Notes: a model not told the origin generated them from the sequence alone. A stretch of DNA of 8,232 nucleotides from Muribaculaceae bacterium (GCA_029062725.1 JAIDPP010000168.1:1-8232), one strand, 5' to 3'; shown: positions 1-7,623, counted from the stretch's first letter. Program-made: numbers and translations.

Positions 1-30
1 AAACTCCTTCCTTATAATTACAAAATTTAA

Positions 31-66
31 AGCCGACTTGAAATCAAAAATCAAGTCGGCTTTTTT
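31..66 (+). terminator. Intrinsic terminator of a gene lying left of the window
   Basis: A perfect 11-bp stem, AGCCGACTTGA at 31-41 pairing with TCAAGTCGGCT at 51-61, encloses a 9-base loop and is followed by a run of six T (61-66). This is a textbook rho-independent terminator for plus-strand transcription, so a plus-strand gene probably ends just before the window. On the other strand the tract after the stem is interrupted (TTTAAATTTT), so minus-strand termination would be weaker but possible. Confidence 0.85.
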
Positions 67-111
67 CGGACGGTTACTTCTTTCGGATGGTACCACTTAA
101 CGACACAGCCT

Positions 112-145
112 AAAAAAAGTCCGGCTCAAAAAGCCGGACTTTTTT
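112..145 (-). terminator. Intrinsic terminator of malQ (probably bidirectional)
   Basis: The stem AGTCCGGCT (118-126) pairs perfectly with AGCCGGACT (132-140) around a CAAAA loop. It is flanked by seven A on the left (112-118) and six T on the right (140-145), so on either strand the hairpin is followed by a U-tract. It starts 21 bp past the malQ stop codon, the expected place for that gene's terminator, and it can also back up the terminator at 31-66 for plus-strand transcripts. Confidence 0.88.
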
Positions 146-166
146 AAGTCTGTCAAGACGGGGAGA

Positions 167-2845
167 TCAACGGTGCGACTCGCGGATCTTATTCAGCATT
201 GCAGAATTGAAGTTATTGGCGTTGAGGAGCTGATCTGTGGTCAGGTGCATACGATAGCGCCAGTAATGCTTCGGATTGGCCGGCTCGTTGATCTGCTCTT
301 CGCGCGGATCCTCACGACGGAGAGAGCCATCAGTCGAGAGCCAGTCCTGAAGAGGAAGGATGCAGAGCATGGAGGGGGATTTAAGCTGGAGATCGACAAT
401 CTTGTCGCATATCCAGGGCTCGGCAAACTGTGGAGCCTCACCCCATTCGCCAAGCGTATGATGGTAGAAGCGGTTGATCATATCGCGGTCGCTTTCCCAC
501 CACGAGCGGATTCCGCCCATATCGTGAGTGGAAGTGGTGCAGACCGAATAATAGGGATACCGCCAGGTATCGCCGAATTCCAGAGAGGGATCCTTAGGCA
601 TACGCTGAATCTCGAGAGTAAGGATCTCAAGCTGGTTCATAACGGCCGGTACGCAATCGGGAATCATACCGAGGTCTTCGGCACAAGTCAGCATGGAGTT
701 GGAATCCAGAAGGGGAGGAAGTTTCCACATAGCCTTGCCATACCAGAAGTCGTTGTGACGATGGTAGTAGAAGTCATTGTAGAGACGGTTGAAGCACCAG
801 CGCTCATAGTCGTTCAACATACGGTACTGATAAGAGAACTGAGCCGAAATGCGGGGATGATAATGTCCGCGATGGTAGGGATCTTCGATGAAGAGAACGT
901 TGTCGATAAGGGCATAAAGCACGTTCTCAAACTGGATGTTCTTCTCATTCTTCTCCTCAGGGGCGAAGAGTTCCTCAACCTTACGCTGAGTATCCACATA
1001 CTGTTTCAGTACGAAGCGGTCGCCGCCGACATGGTCGAGGAATCTCTCCTTGAATTCCTCCTTGCGGTCGCCAAGCATCTCGTCAAGCATCCATTCGAGG
1101 ATTAATGGATTAGTCTGAATCTCCGTGTTAATCCAGAAATCAAACTGCTCGCGGAGCTCGTGGGGCGAGAAGGGAAGGGCAGGATTGAAATAACCTAACA
1201 GGCCATGAACGGCATCCATAGGAATCTCCCAGATACGGAAGAAACCGAGGATATGATCGATACGATAGGCATCGAAATATTCCGACATTTTGCGGAAACG
1301 GTTTTTCCACCATTGGAAACCATCCTTAGCCATCTCATCCCAGTTGTAAGTCGGGAAGCCCCAGTTCTGGCCGAGCACTGAGAAATCATCCGGTGGTGCA
1401 CCTGCCTGGGTGTTCATATTGAAGAGTTCGGGAGTCTGCCATGCGTCGGCACTGAAGCGGCTGATACCGATGGGAATATCCCCTTTGAGAACCACTCCCT
1501 TGCTGTGGGCATAGTCGCGCACGGCACGCAATTGTCGGTCGAGGTGATACTGCACGAAGCAATAGAAGCCTACCTCATCAGCATGTTCGGAAGCGAAACT
1601 GTCAACCTTCTCCTGATCGTATGCTGCATATTCGCCCCAGAGGTTGTTGTCGGGAGTGTTGTATATGTCGCGGAGCACACTCCATACTGCGTAAGGCTTG
1701 AGCCAGTAGGCGTTGGCCTCATAGAATTTCTTATATTCCTCTGATTCGAGAGTGGCGGTGCCGTCCTGTGAATAAATCTCATGGAGATACTCCTGCTTGC
1801 CGTCGTTTACTCGCTCGTAGTCGATTTCAGAGAGGGCATTGAGTTCTCGACCAAGTGCGCGGTAATACTCGCGGCGTGTCTCATCCTTGAGTTCGCCAAC
1901 CTCTTCCAGGCGAATATATTGGGGATGGAGGGCAAAGGTGGAGTTTGATTTATAAGGATATGAGTCAAGCCATGTCTTGGTCATCATGGTATCATTAACA
2001 GGTAACACCTGAAGGATCTTCTGGCCTGTAATGACACACCAGTCAACGAGCTTCTTTATATCGGTGAAATCTCCGATACCGAAATCCTCTTCTGAACGGA
2101 TAGAGAACACAGGGATTGCTGTCCCGGCTCCTTTCCAATGTTCCTTGGGGTTGGCGAAGTTGCCTCCCTCCACTACCACGTGACTATCGGCTACCGTTTC
2201 GGGAATGCCGTAGATGCGGTTTGAGATATATTCCCAGCCGCGGACACTTCCGTCGTGCTTGTTGACTATCAGAAATTTATAATCGAAAGGAGACTTTACG
2301 CCGCTCATGGGTACGTTCACCTCCCAGCGTGGGAAGTAGGCGTCGTTCATGCGGAGTGCTTTTGCAGGATCCCAATTGCCCAGGGCATCACCTTCGCCGG
2401 AGAGTGCGAGACATTCGTCAGGACTCACCATCGGAGCCTCCACGCGGAAGCAAATAGTGCCGGGAAGAGCCTTGAGGGGTTCGTCGCGATGGGCGCGATG
2501 AAGCATTCCGTCAACGAAAGCGGAGGAGAAGAAAGGCTTGTCCTGAGGCTGCGAATGCCATGCGTCAAAGATAGCGTATTCGCCTATACCCTCGCCGGCG
2601 GTGAAACGATGGGGTTTACCCCATTCGAATTTCCATGCGCGTTCGGGTGCCTTAACGATAAACTGATAGTCGAAATCGCCGGGATTCCTGTCAAGTTCTA
2701 TGGTGAGTTCCCATGTATCGGGACTCACGAGAGTCATTTCAGCCGCCTTGTGGATGTCGCCGGATCCGAGTTCGGGAATGTTGCCCGAAAGATAGACCGA
2801 CTCACCCCAATCGGTGTGATAGTTGATTACGAATGAAATTTTCAT
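167..2845 (-). CDS. malQ: 4-alpha-glucanotransferase (GH77) with two CBM20 modules, DPE2-like
   Basis: This 892-residue cytosolic enzyme (no signal peptide is visible) should transfer glucosyl or maltosyl units between alpha-1,4-glucans, as in maltose and glycogen metabolism. Residues about 1-100 and 128-230 are two starch-binding CBM20-type modules (for example YLSGNIPELGSGD near 18-30 and LGNWDP at 155-160). The GH77 barrel runs from about 240 to the end. Expected catalytic residues are present: nucleophile D530 in YRIDH, acid/base E723 in AEDLG, and D775 in STHDM; D456 lies in the conserved GDIPIG. The D530-E723 gap is about 190 residues against roughly 50 in compact bacterial MalQ, so the barrel carries a large insertion as in plant DPE2. 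That architecture is common in Bacteroidetes. The ATG at 2845 opens directly into the first CBM20. No Shine-Dalgarno is visible. The start is 50 bp from the nrdJ stop without an intervening hairpin, so readthrough from nrdJ is plausible. The assignment is secure; the preferred acceptor is inferred. Confidence 0.96.
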   Translation of the reverse strand: MKISFVINYHTDWGESVYLSGNIPELGSGDIHKAAEMTLVSPDTWELTIELDRNPGDFDYQFIVKAPERAWKFEWGKPHRFTAGEGIGEYAIFDAWHSQPQDKPFFSSAFVDGMLHRAHRDEPLKALPGTICFRVEAPMVSPDECLALSGEGDALGNWDPAKALRMNDAYFPRWEVNVPMSGVKSPFDYKFLIVNKHDGSVRGWEYISNRIYGIPETVADSHVVVEGGNFANPKEHWKGAGTAIPVFSIRSEEDFGIGDFTDIKKLVDWCVITGQKILQVLPVNDTMMTKTWLDSYPYKSNSTFALHPQYIRLEEVGELKDETRREYYRALGRELNALSEIDYERVNDGKQEYLHEIYSQDGTATLESEEYKKFYEANAYWLKPYAVWSVLRDIYNTPDNNLWGEYAAYDQEKVDSFASEHADEVGFYCFVQYHLDRQLRAVRDYAHSKGVVLKGDIPIGISRFSADAWQTPELFNMNTQAGAPPDDFSVLGQNWGFPTYNWDEMAKDGFQWWKNRFRKMSEYFDAYRIDHILGFFRIWEIPMDAVHGLLGYFNPALPFSPHELREQFDFWINTEIQTNPLILEWMLDEMLGDRKEEFKERFLDHVGGDRFVLKQYVDTQRKVEELFAPEEKNEKNIQFENVLYALIDNVLFIEDPYHRGHYHPRISAQFSYQYRMLNDYERWCFNRLYNDFYYHRHNDFWYGKAMWKLPPLLDSNSMLTCAEDLGMIPDCVPAVMNQLEILTLEIQRMPKDPSLEFGDTWRYPYYSVCTTSTHDMGGIRSWWESDRDMINRFYHHTLGEWGEAPQFAEPWICDKIVDLQLKSPSMLCILPLQDWLSTDGSLRREDPREEQINEPANPKHYWRYRMHLTTDQLLNANNFNSAMLNKIRESHR

Positions 2846-2895
2846 GTAAGAATATTTATCTTTAGATTAAAAGTTTAACACATTATTTATCACTC

Positions 2896-5430
2896 TCAGC
2901 CGCATTTGGAATTTCCGCAGGTGGTGCAGATTAGACATCCCTCCTGATATATGAGGGTTTCGGCGCCACATTTGGGACATTTCTGTCCTTTTGCTTCCGT
3001 TCCGTTTGGCAGGTATTTCTTCAAGGCGCGTTCCACTCCGTTTTTCCATGTATTGATATTGGTGGAATCGAGTTCGAGAGTTCCGACCAGCTTGAGAACC
3101 TGATCAATAGGCATTCCGTAACGCAACACTCCGGAAATCAACTTGGCGTAGTTCCAGAATTCCGGGTTGAATTTCTCGGAAAGGCCTTCGATAGTGGTCT
3201 TATATCCTCGTTTATTGACAAACTGAAAGTCATATCTCTTTTTTCCATCGGCATCGACGGTCTTGATTATCGAGCCGTGGCTAACACTTTTTGGGCAGAA
3301 TATACCGTCTTCATCATCCACCAGTCCGGTGAATATCTCGTAAGGCTTCCCACCGACAAGGCCGACGAACGCTATCCATTTCTCTTTGTTGTTCTGGAAT
3401 CTTACCACATCTGCCTCCAGTTCGCGCGGACGCTTTGCAAGATGCTCGTGGGTATCGGAGGAGTTGGCTGATGTTTTTTTCTGTTTCACCGACTCCATGA
3501 CGTTATTTCGCGATCCGTCACGATAGACTGTACATCCTTTGCAGCCTGCTTTCCAGGCCTCGACATAGAGGTCACCTACAAGTTCCTCGCTGACCTCGTT
3601 CGGCAAGTTGATCGTTACGCTGATCGAATGGTCCACCCATTTCTGAACAGCTCCCTGCATCCTTACCTTTTCCAGCCAATCGACATCGTTACTGGTGGCT
3701 TTATAATAAGGGGAGAGACTCACCAACTCCTCTATCTCCTCAGGAGTCATGGTGCGTTTCGGTTCGATTCCCATGACTTTCATCCATTCAAGGAACTTAT
3801 GGTGATATACGATATATTCCTCGAAGGAATCGCCCACCTCGTCCACAAAGTCGATCTTGACATTCTCGTCGTTGGGATTTACCTTGCGTTTGCGACGATA
3901 GACAGGAAGGAATACCGGCTCGATGCCTGAGGAAGTCTGGGTCATAATAGAGGTCGTTCCGGTCGGAGCTATGGTCAGACAAGCGATATTTCGGCGTCCG
4001 TTTTTCACCATCCTTTCATAAAGCGCCGGATCAGCATCGCGCAGGCGTCTGATATAAGGATTATTTTTTTCTCTCTCCGCATCGTACACCTCGAAAGCAC
4101 CGCGCTCGGCGGCCATATCGACGGAGGCGCTGTAATATGCGAGTGCAAGCTGACGGTGAACCTCGGTGGAGAAATCCGTAGCCTCCGGAGTTCCGTAGCG
4201 GAAACCGAGTGCGGCAAGCATATCGCCCTCGCCGGTTGTGCCGCAGCCGGTGCGGCGTCCTTTCAAGGTCTTGGAGCGAATCTTCTTCCAGAGATTCAGT
4301 TCGGTAAGCTTAACTTCCAGGGTTTCCGGATCAGATTCGATTTTATTGATTATAGTATCGATCTTCTCCATTTCGAGATCGATTATATCATCCATGATTC
4401 TCTGCGCCTTCCCGACGTGGTCGTGGAATAGTCCGAAATCAAATTCCGCTGTCGGAGTGAAGGGGTTCTTCACATAGCTATAGAGATTGATAGCCACAAG
4501 GCGGCAACTGTCGTAAGGGCATAGTGGAATCTCGCCGCAAGGGTTTGTAGAAACGGTTTCGAAACCGAGGTCGGAATAGCAGTCGGGCACGGACTCCCGG
4601 CGTATCGTATCCCAGAATAGTACTCCCGGCTCAGCGCTTTTCCAGGCGTTATGCACTATTTTTTTCCAGATGGCCGATGCATCAGCGAAACTCACCATCG
4701 ATGGTGCAGAGCTATCGACCGGGAACTGCTGGCGATATGGTTCCCCGGAGAGGGCACATTCCATGAATTCGTCATCAATTTTGACGGATACGTTCGCGCC
4801 GGTGACTTTCCCTTCAGTCATTTTGGCATCGATGAAGTTTTCCGCATCCGGATGCTTTATGCTTACAGTCATCATCAGCGCGCCTCGGCGTCCGTCCTGC
4901 GCCACTTCGCGCGTGCTGTTGCTGTAGCGTTCCATGAAGGGCACAAGACCGGTTGATGTCAGGGCCGAATTTTTAACCGGGCTTCCTTTCGGACGTATAT
5001 GGGAGAGATCATGGCCGACACCGCCACGGCGCTTCATCAGCTGCACCTGCTCCTCATCTATATGGATAATACCTCCGTAGGAGTCAGGATTACCGTCGAG
5101 ACCGATCACGAAACAGTTGGAGAGAGAACCTACCTGAAAGTCATTGCCGATACCCGCCATAGGGCTTCCCTGAGGGACAATATAACGGAAGTTGCGGAGA
5201 AGATCGAAAACCTCATCCTCAGACATCGGGTTTGGATATTTCGATTCTACCCTCACGATTTCCCGGGCTATACGGCGGTGCATGTCATCGGGAGTGAGCT
5301 CGTAGAAATTTCCATCGGAATCTTTCAGGGAATATTTGCTCGACCATACTCTTGCCGCCAGCTCATCGCCTTTGAAATAATCGAGAGCGGCGTCATAAAC
5401 CTGGTCATAACTGTATCTTACTCTTTCCAT
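2896..5430 (-). CDS. nrdJ: Adenosylcobalamin-dependent (class II) ribonucleotide reductase
   Basis: This enzyme of 844 residues reduces ribonucleotides to deoxyribonucleotides using a radical generated from adenosylcobalamin, independently of oxygen. The active site is clear: NPCGE gives N296, the thiyl-radical C298 and E300. C106 (SLSNCFV) and C309 (YDSC, eleven residues after C298) form the expected redox pair, and PTGTTS (489-494) matches the substrate-phosphate loop. The C-terminus is a cysteine-rich tail with C818, C821, C832, C835, C838 and C843, resembling a zinc ribbon and the shuttle that re-reduces the active site. No ATP-cone is apparent at the N-terminus. The open frame continues 68 residues upstream to 5634, but that stretch is AT-rich, low-complexity and unlike the family, so I start at the ATG at 5430, where the family-typical MERVRYSYDQ begins. 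No cobalamin riboswitch is recognisable upstream. It is divergent from the AraC-type gene and upstream of malQ on the same strand. Confidence 0.96.
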   Translation of the reverse strand: MERVRYSYDQVYDAALDYFKGDELAARVWSSKYSLKDSDGNFYELTPDDMHRRIAREIVRVESKYPNPMSEDEVFDLLRNFRYIVPQGSPMAGIGNDFQVGSLSNCFVIGLDGNPDSYGGIIHIDEEQVQLMKRRGGVGHDLSHIRPKGSPVKNSALTSTGLVPFMERYSNSTREVAQDGRRGALMMTVSIKHPDAENFIDAKMTEGKVTGANVSVKIDDEFMECALSGEPYRQQFPVDSSAPSMVSFADASAIWKKIVHNAWKSAEPGVLFWDTIRRESVPDCYSDLGFETVSTNPCGEIPLCPYDSCRLVAINLYSYVKNPFTPTAEFDFGLFHDHVGKAQRIMDDIIDLEMEKIDTIINKIESDPETLEVKLTELNLWKKIRSKTLKGRRTGCGTTGEGDMLAALGFRYGTPEATDFSTEVHRQLALAYYSASVDMAAERGAFEVYDAEREKNNPYIRRLRDADPALYERMVKNGRRNIACLTIAPTGTTSIMTQTSSGIEPVFLPVYRRKRKVNPNDENVKIDFVDEVGDSFEEYIVYHHKFLEWMKVMGIEPKRTMTPEEIEELVSLSPYYKATSNDVDWLEKVRMQGAVQKWVDHSISVTINLPNEVSEELVGDLYVEAWKAGCKGCTVYRDGSRNNVMESVKQKKTSANSSDTHEHLAKRPRELEADVVRFQNNKEKWIAFVGLVGGKPYEIFTGLVDDEDGIFCPKSVSHGSIIKTVDADGKKRYDFQFVNKRGYKTTIEGLSEKFNPEFWNYAKLISGVLRYGMPIDQVLKLVGTLELDSTNINTWKNGVERALKKYLPNGTEAKGQKCPKCGAETLIYQEGCLICTTCGNSKCG

Positions 5431-5526
5431 TGTTGAGGTCGGGAATGTCTCCCGAGGTAGTATGTGTTTGTTGTTTGTTTTACGGGGTATTTTTACTTTA
5501 TCATGCGGGAGGAGGAAATTTATCTG

Positions 5527-5534
5527 CAAATATC
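5527..5534 (-). promoter_or_regulatory. Weak candidate -7 box for nrdJ
   Basis: Read on the minus strand this is GATATTTG, a 7 of 8 match to the Bacteroidetes -7 element TAnnTTTG. No TTTG lies at the usual -33 distance. If used, it gives a leader of roughly 90 nt before the nrdJ start at 5430. The call is tentative. Confidence 0.25.
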
Positions 5535-5544
5535 GGTAAAAAAA

Positions 5545-5556
5545 ATCATATATGAT
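5545..5556. promoter_or_regulatory. 12-bp perfect palindrome, candidate operator upstream of nrdJ
   Basis: ATCATATATGAT is perfectly self-complementary and lies where the -33 region of the weak nrdJ promoter candidate would be, so a bound repressor could block nrdJ. The core ATATAT recalls NrdR boxes, but the flanking C and G sit one position too close to the centre compared with that consensus, and I see no second box at the usual spacing. The protein that might bind is unknown. Confidence 0.35.
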
Positions 5557-5583
5557 AATGTAGTGAATGAATTTTTTTCTAAT

Positions 5584-5615
5584 TTTGATAAGAGTAGGAA
5601 AAAATTTGTTGTTTG
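5584..5615 (+). promoter_or_regulatory. Weak candidate promoter for the AraC-family gene
   Basis: TTTG at 5584-5587 is followed after 20 bp by GTTGTTTG (5608-5615), which keeps the TTTG half of the Bacteroidetes -7 element but lacks its leading TA. It would give a leader of about 70 nt. The second copy of the 11-bp direct repeat overlaps the -7 region. Confidence 0.25.
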
Positions 5616-5674
5616 AATATAAAGCCGCAGTCAATAGGACGGCGGTTCAGACAATGGTATTTTTCATAAAACAT

Positions 5675-5680
5675 AGAGGA
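5675..5680 (+). promoter_or_regulatory. Shine-Dalgarno-like site supporting the AraC-gene start
   Basis: AGAGGA ends 10 bases before the ATG at 5691. A purine-rich site this close to consensus is unlike the other genes in this window, and together with the in-frame stop TAA at 5667-5669 it fixes the start of the regulator. Confidence 0.5.
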
Positions 5681-5690
5681 ACCGATTGAG

Positions 5691-6554
5691 ATGAGCGTAG
5701 GATTCAATTACAATATAGACCTTCCCGACAGCCTTGACGCCATATTGGATCAGGACTTCTGGATCACCGACAATGTTTTCCCGGCTATGTTGCGGTCGCT
5801 TACAGAGCCGGTGAAGTTCGCGGCAAATACATGGATTTTCGTAAAGAAGGGTATATGCGATGCAGAAATATCCCTCATTTCCCATCATGTGATCGGTCCG
5901 GCGTTCGTGCCTATCAGGAGGTCGCAGTTTCTTAGACCCGCCTATATCAGCGATGATTTCGAGGCTTCTGTCATCGTGATGTCGAAACGGTTCGAGGAGA
6001 ACCTCTTCCTTCTAATTGCCGACACTCCGCTCTACCAGCAGATGTCGCGTCGAGTGGTTGTCCCGCTTTCGGAGGAGGTCGCGGCCAAAGTGCCCGAGTT
6101 TCTCTCAGATCTCATGGCTATCCTTTCTGACAAGGGGAATCCTTACGGCGGCCAGGCTCTCATTTTCACTGTGGGCGAGTTTCTTTTCCGTTACCTGTAT
6201 AAATGTTACGAACCTTTGAAGGAAGAGCCTCTTACCGGTCAGGGTAGGATGACAAGTCAATTTCTCTCTCTCGTACAGGAGAACTATAAGAAAGAACGTT
6301 TCCTGGATTTCTATGCCTCAAAACTCGACATCACTCCTAAACATCTCTCCCGGACAGTCAAGAAACAGACCGGTTTTACGGCTGTTGACTGGATAGAGAG
6401 ATTCGTGATTCTCGAGGCAAAGGTATTGCTGAAGTCCACCAACCTGAATATACAGCAGATAGCCGACGAATTGAATTTCCCCTCGCAGTCGTTCTTCGGA
6501 AAATACTTCAAGAAATATACCGGGATGTCGCCTAAGGAATTCCGGAACGCATAA
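5691..6554 (+). CDS. AraC-family transcriptional regulator
   Basis: This 287-residue protein is probably a cytosolic DNA-binding regulator. The C-terminal hundred residues carry the two helix-turn-helix units of the AraC/XylS domain: the first around 204-228 (LDITPKHLSRTVKKQTG) and the second around 253-278 (NIQQIADELNFPSQSFFGKY), ending in the family signature GMSPKEFR (278-285). Residues about 1-180 form a sensing domain, probably an AraC-type cupin-like fold, too divergent for me to name a ligand; Bacteroidetes have many such regulators next to unrelated genes. No membrane segment or signal peptide is seen, so it is not a hybrid two-component protein. It is divergent from nrdJ across 260 bp and converges on the transporter gene with 3 bp between stop codons. 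An in-frame TAA at 5667-5669 and an SD-like AGAGGA support the start. By position, possible targets are itself, nrdJ or the transporter; none is demonstrated. Confidence 0.92.
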   Translation: MSVGFNYNIDLPDSLDAILDQDFWITDNVFPAMLRSLTEPVKFAANTWIFVKKGICDAEISLISHHVIGPAFVPIRRSQFLRPAYISDDFEASVIVMSKRFEENLFLLIADTPLYQQMSRRVVVPLSEEVAAKVPEFLSDLMAILSDKGNPYGGQALIFTVGEFLFRYLYKCYEPLKEEPLTGQGRMTSQFLSLVQENYKKERFLDFYASKLDITPKHLSRTVKKQTGFTAVDWIERFVILEAKVLLKSTNLNIQQIADELNFPSQSFFGKYFKKYTGMSPKEFRNA

Positions 6555-6557
6555 TCC

Positions 6558-7493
6558 CTATCTCTTGCTCGGGCTGACCGAAGCTTTCCATTTATCAGAA
6601 ATAATCAGTCCGCCGATAATGAGTACGCAGCCGATGTAGCCGAGAAGGTAAATATTCTCTCCCAAGAAGAAGTAGGCGGCGATCATAGTGACGAGCGGCT
6701 GCATATAGAGATAGTTGTTGGCCGTGACCGGACCGAGCACTTTCATGGCCTCGTTCCAGATCAGATATGCGGCCATTGAGCACATCACCACCAGGAAAAG
6801 GAAATTGAGCATGTATTGTGGCTGCGCTATATCGAATATGAGTCCCAGATGGTAAGGTTCTTTCTGGATGAAGAGTAGCGGGAGAGCCGTGATGACGCCG
6901 TAGAAGAAGAGTTTTCGGGTAATGAAGAGGGAAGTATAAAGAGGAATGATGCGCTTAATAGCCACGGTGTAAATGGCCCAGCACAGTGCGGCTGTTATTG
7001 CGAGAAGATCACCCTCGGGGTGAAGTTCCATAGAGGCACCATGACTGAAAATGATGCAACCCACGCCGGCGAAAGCCACCATCGAACCGATTATCACTCC
7101 GGCCTTAATCCGTTGCTTAAAAAGGATCGCGACAAGAAAGGTGGTGAAAATCGGCGATATGGATGCCAGCAGGGACACATTTCCGGTCGTCGTGAGCCGT
7201 AGCGCATAGTTTTCAGTGATGAAATAGAGCGATCCTGCGCATACTCCGCAGATGGCGAGGGTAAGCTCATCGCGCCAGGAGGCTGACATTATCTTCCGGA
7301 AAGTGAGGAGAAGAAGGAGAATGTAGGCGGCCGCGAAACGGTACACATACATCTCGACAGGCGTGAATCCGCCATCTTCCATAAGTATCTTGGTGCTGAG
7401 GAAAGAGGATCCCCATGCTATGACTGTTACCAGCGCGCCGAGATGGGCGAGCGGAAGCAGAAGACTCTGCTTGTTGGCAGTGTTGAATTTCAT
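6558..7493 (-). CDS. DMT-superfamily (EamA) inner-membrane transporter
   Basis: This 311-residue polytopic membrane protein belongs to the drug/metabolite transporter family. Ten hydrophobic segments can be placed near residues 14-35, 47-65, 76-94, 103-125, 130-150, 160-180, 190-210, 228-246, 255-276 and 280-299, forming two EamA repeats of five helices (about 20-149 and 161-297). Family hallmarks include AWGSSF near the first helix (26-31), the end of helix 3 with ENYAL (94-98), and the helix 9 turn into FFLGENIYLLGYIG (275-288). The length is normal and the short basic tail (KWKASVSPSKR) should be cytoplasmic. Relatives export amino acids, metabolites or drugs, and the substrate cannot be read from sequence. 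The gene stands alone on its strand, convergent with the AraC-type regulator and divergent from fur. A TAACTTTG -7 box about 90 bp upstream is a plausible promoter. Confidence 0.93.
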   Translation of the reverse strand: MKFNTANKQSLLLPLAHLGALVTVIAWGSSFLSTKILMEDGGFTPVEMYVYRFAAAYILLLLLTFRKIMSASWRDELTLAICGVCAGSLYFITENYALRLTTTGNVSLLASISPIFTTFLVAILFKQRIKAGVIIGSMVAFAGVGCIIFSHGASMELHPEGDLLAITAALCWAIYTVAIKRIIPLYTSLFITRKLFFYGVITALPLLFIQKEPYHLGLIFDIAQPQYMLNFLFLVVMCSMAAYLIWNEAMKVLGPVTANNYLYMQPLVTMIAAYFFLGENIYLLGYIGCVLIIGGLIISDKWKASVSPSKR

Positions 7494-7511
7494 GATTAGA
7501 TAAAGATTGGG

Positions 7512-7563
7512 CCCGATTCTCGGGGCAGACTGTAAACCGTCGGATATGATGCCGGGTCAGACT
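7512..7563. repeat. Small hairpin and near-perfect direct repeat in the transporter-gene leader
   Basis: CCCGA-TTC-TCGGG (7512-7524) is a 5-bp stem with a 3-base loop, 18 bases upstream of the transporter start. CGGGGCAGACT (7521-7531) and CGGGTCAGACT (7553-7563) match at 10 of 11 positions, 32 bp apart. All would lie within the transcribed leader if the -7 box at 7582-7589 is used. The role is unknown and the elements may be fortuitous. Confidence 0.3.
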
Positions 7564-7581
7564 CGGGATTGTTTCCGCTCA

Positions 7582-7589
7582 CAAAGTTA
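7582..7589 (-). promoter_or_regulatory. Candidate -7 box for the EamA transporter gene
   Basis: On the minus strand this reads TAACTTTG, an exact match to the Bacteroidetes -7 element TAnnTTTG. No TTTG lies 19-21 bp upstream, so the -33 element is missing. Transcription would start near 7575 and give a leader of about 80 nt. Confidence 0.4.
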
Positions 7590-7623
7590 AATAATATTTC
7601 CAATATATTCCTATCAGGGACCA

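Larger units (their letters stand above)
5467..5615. repeat. 11-bp direct repeat TTTGTTGTTTG, two copies, in the nrdJ/araC intergenic region
   Basis: TTTGTTGTTTG occurs at 5467-5477 and again at 5605-5615, exactly 138 bp apart in the same orientation. The first copy lies in the presumed nrdJ leader and the second overlaps the candidate promoter of the AraC-family gene. AraC-family proteins often bind direct repeats, so these could be operator half-sites. The T/G-rich, low-complexity sequence makes coincidence possible. Confidence 0.35.

Noticed and set aside
173..1105. Plus-strand open frame of 310 codons opposite malQ
   Set aside because: It is fully antisense to a well-supported GH77 enzyme, its translation resembles no family I know, and it is explained as a shadow of malQ codon usage.
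2255..2836. Plus-strand open frame of 193 codons opposite the malQ N-terminus
   Set aside because: It is antisense to the CBM20-coding region, has no promoter or recognisable domain, and is a shadow frame.
5431..5634. 68-residue N-terminal extension of nrdJ
   Set aside because: The extension is AT-rich, low-complexity and hydrophobic/basic, contains the likely promoter elements, and is unlike the family, whose typical N-terminus begins at the ATG at 5430.
5431..5690. Possible cobalamin riboswitch upstream of nrdJ
   Set aside because: I looked for a B12-box-like GCCACTG on the nrdJ strand and for a multi-stem structure and found neither; the region is mostly AT-rich promoter-like DNA. A covariance-model search would settle it.
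5664..5888. Minus-strand open frame of 74 codons overlapping the AraC-gene start
   Set aside because: It is antisense to the regulator's coding region and has no recognisable features.
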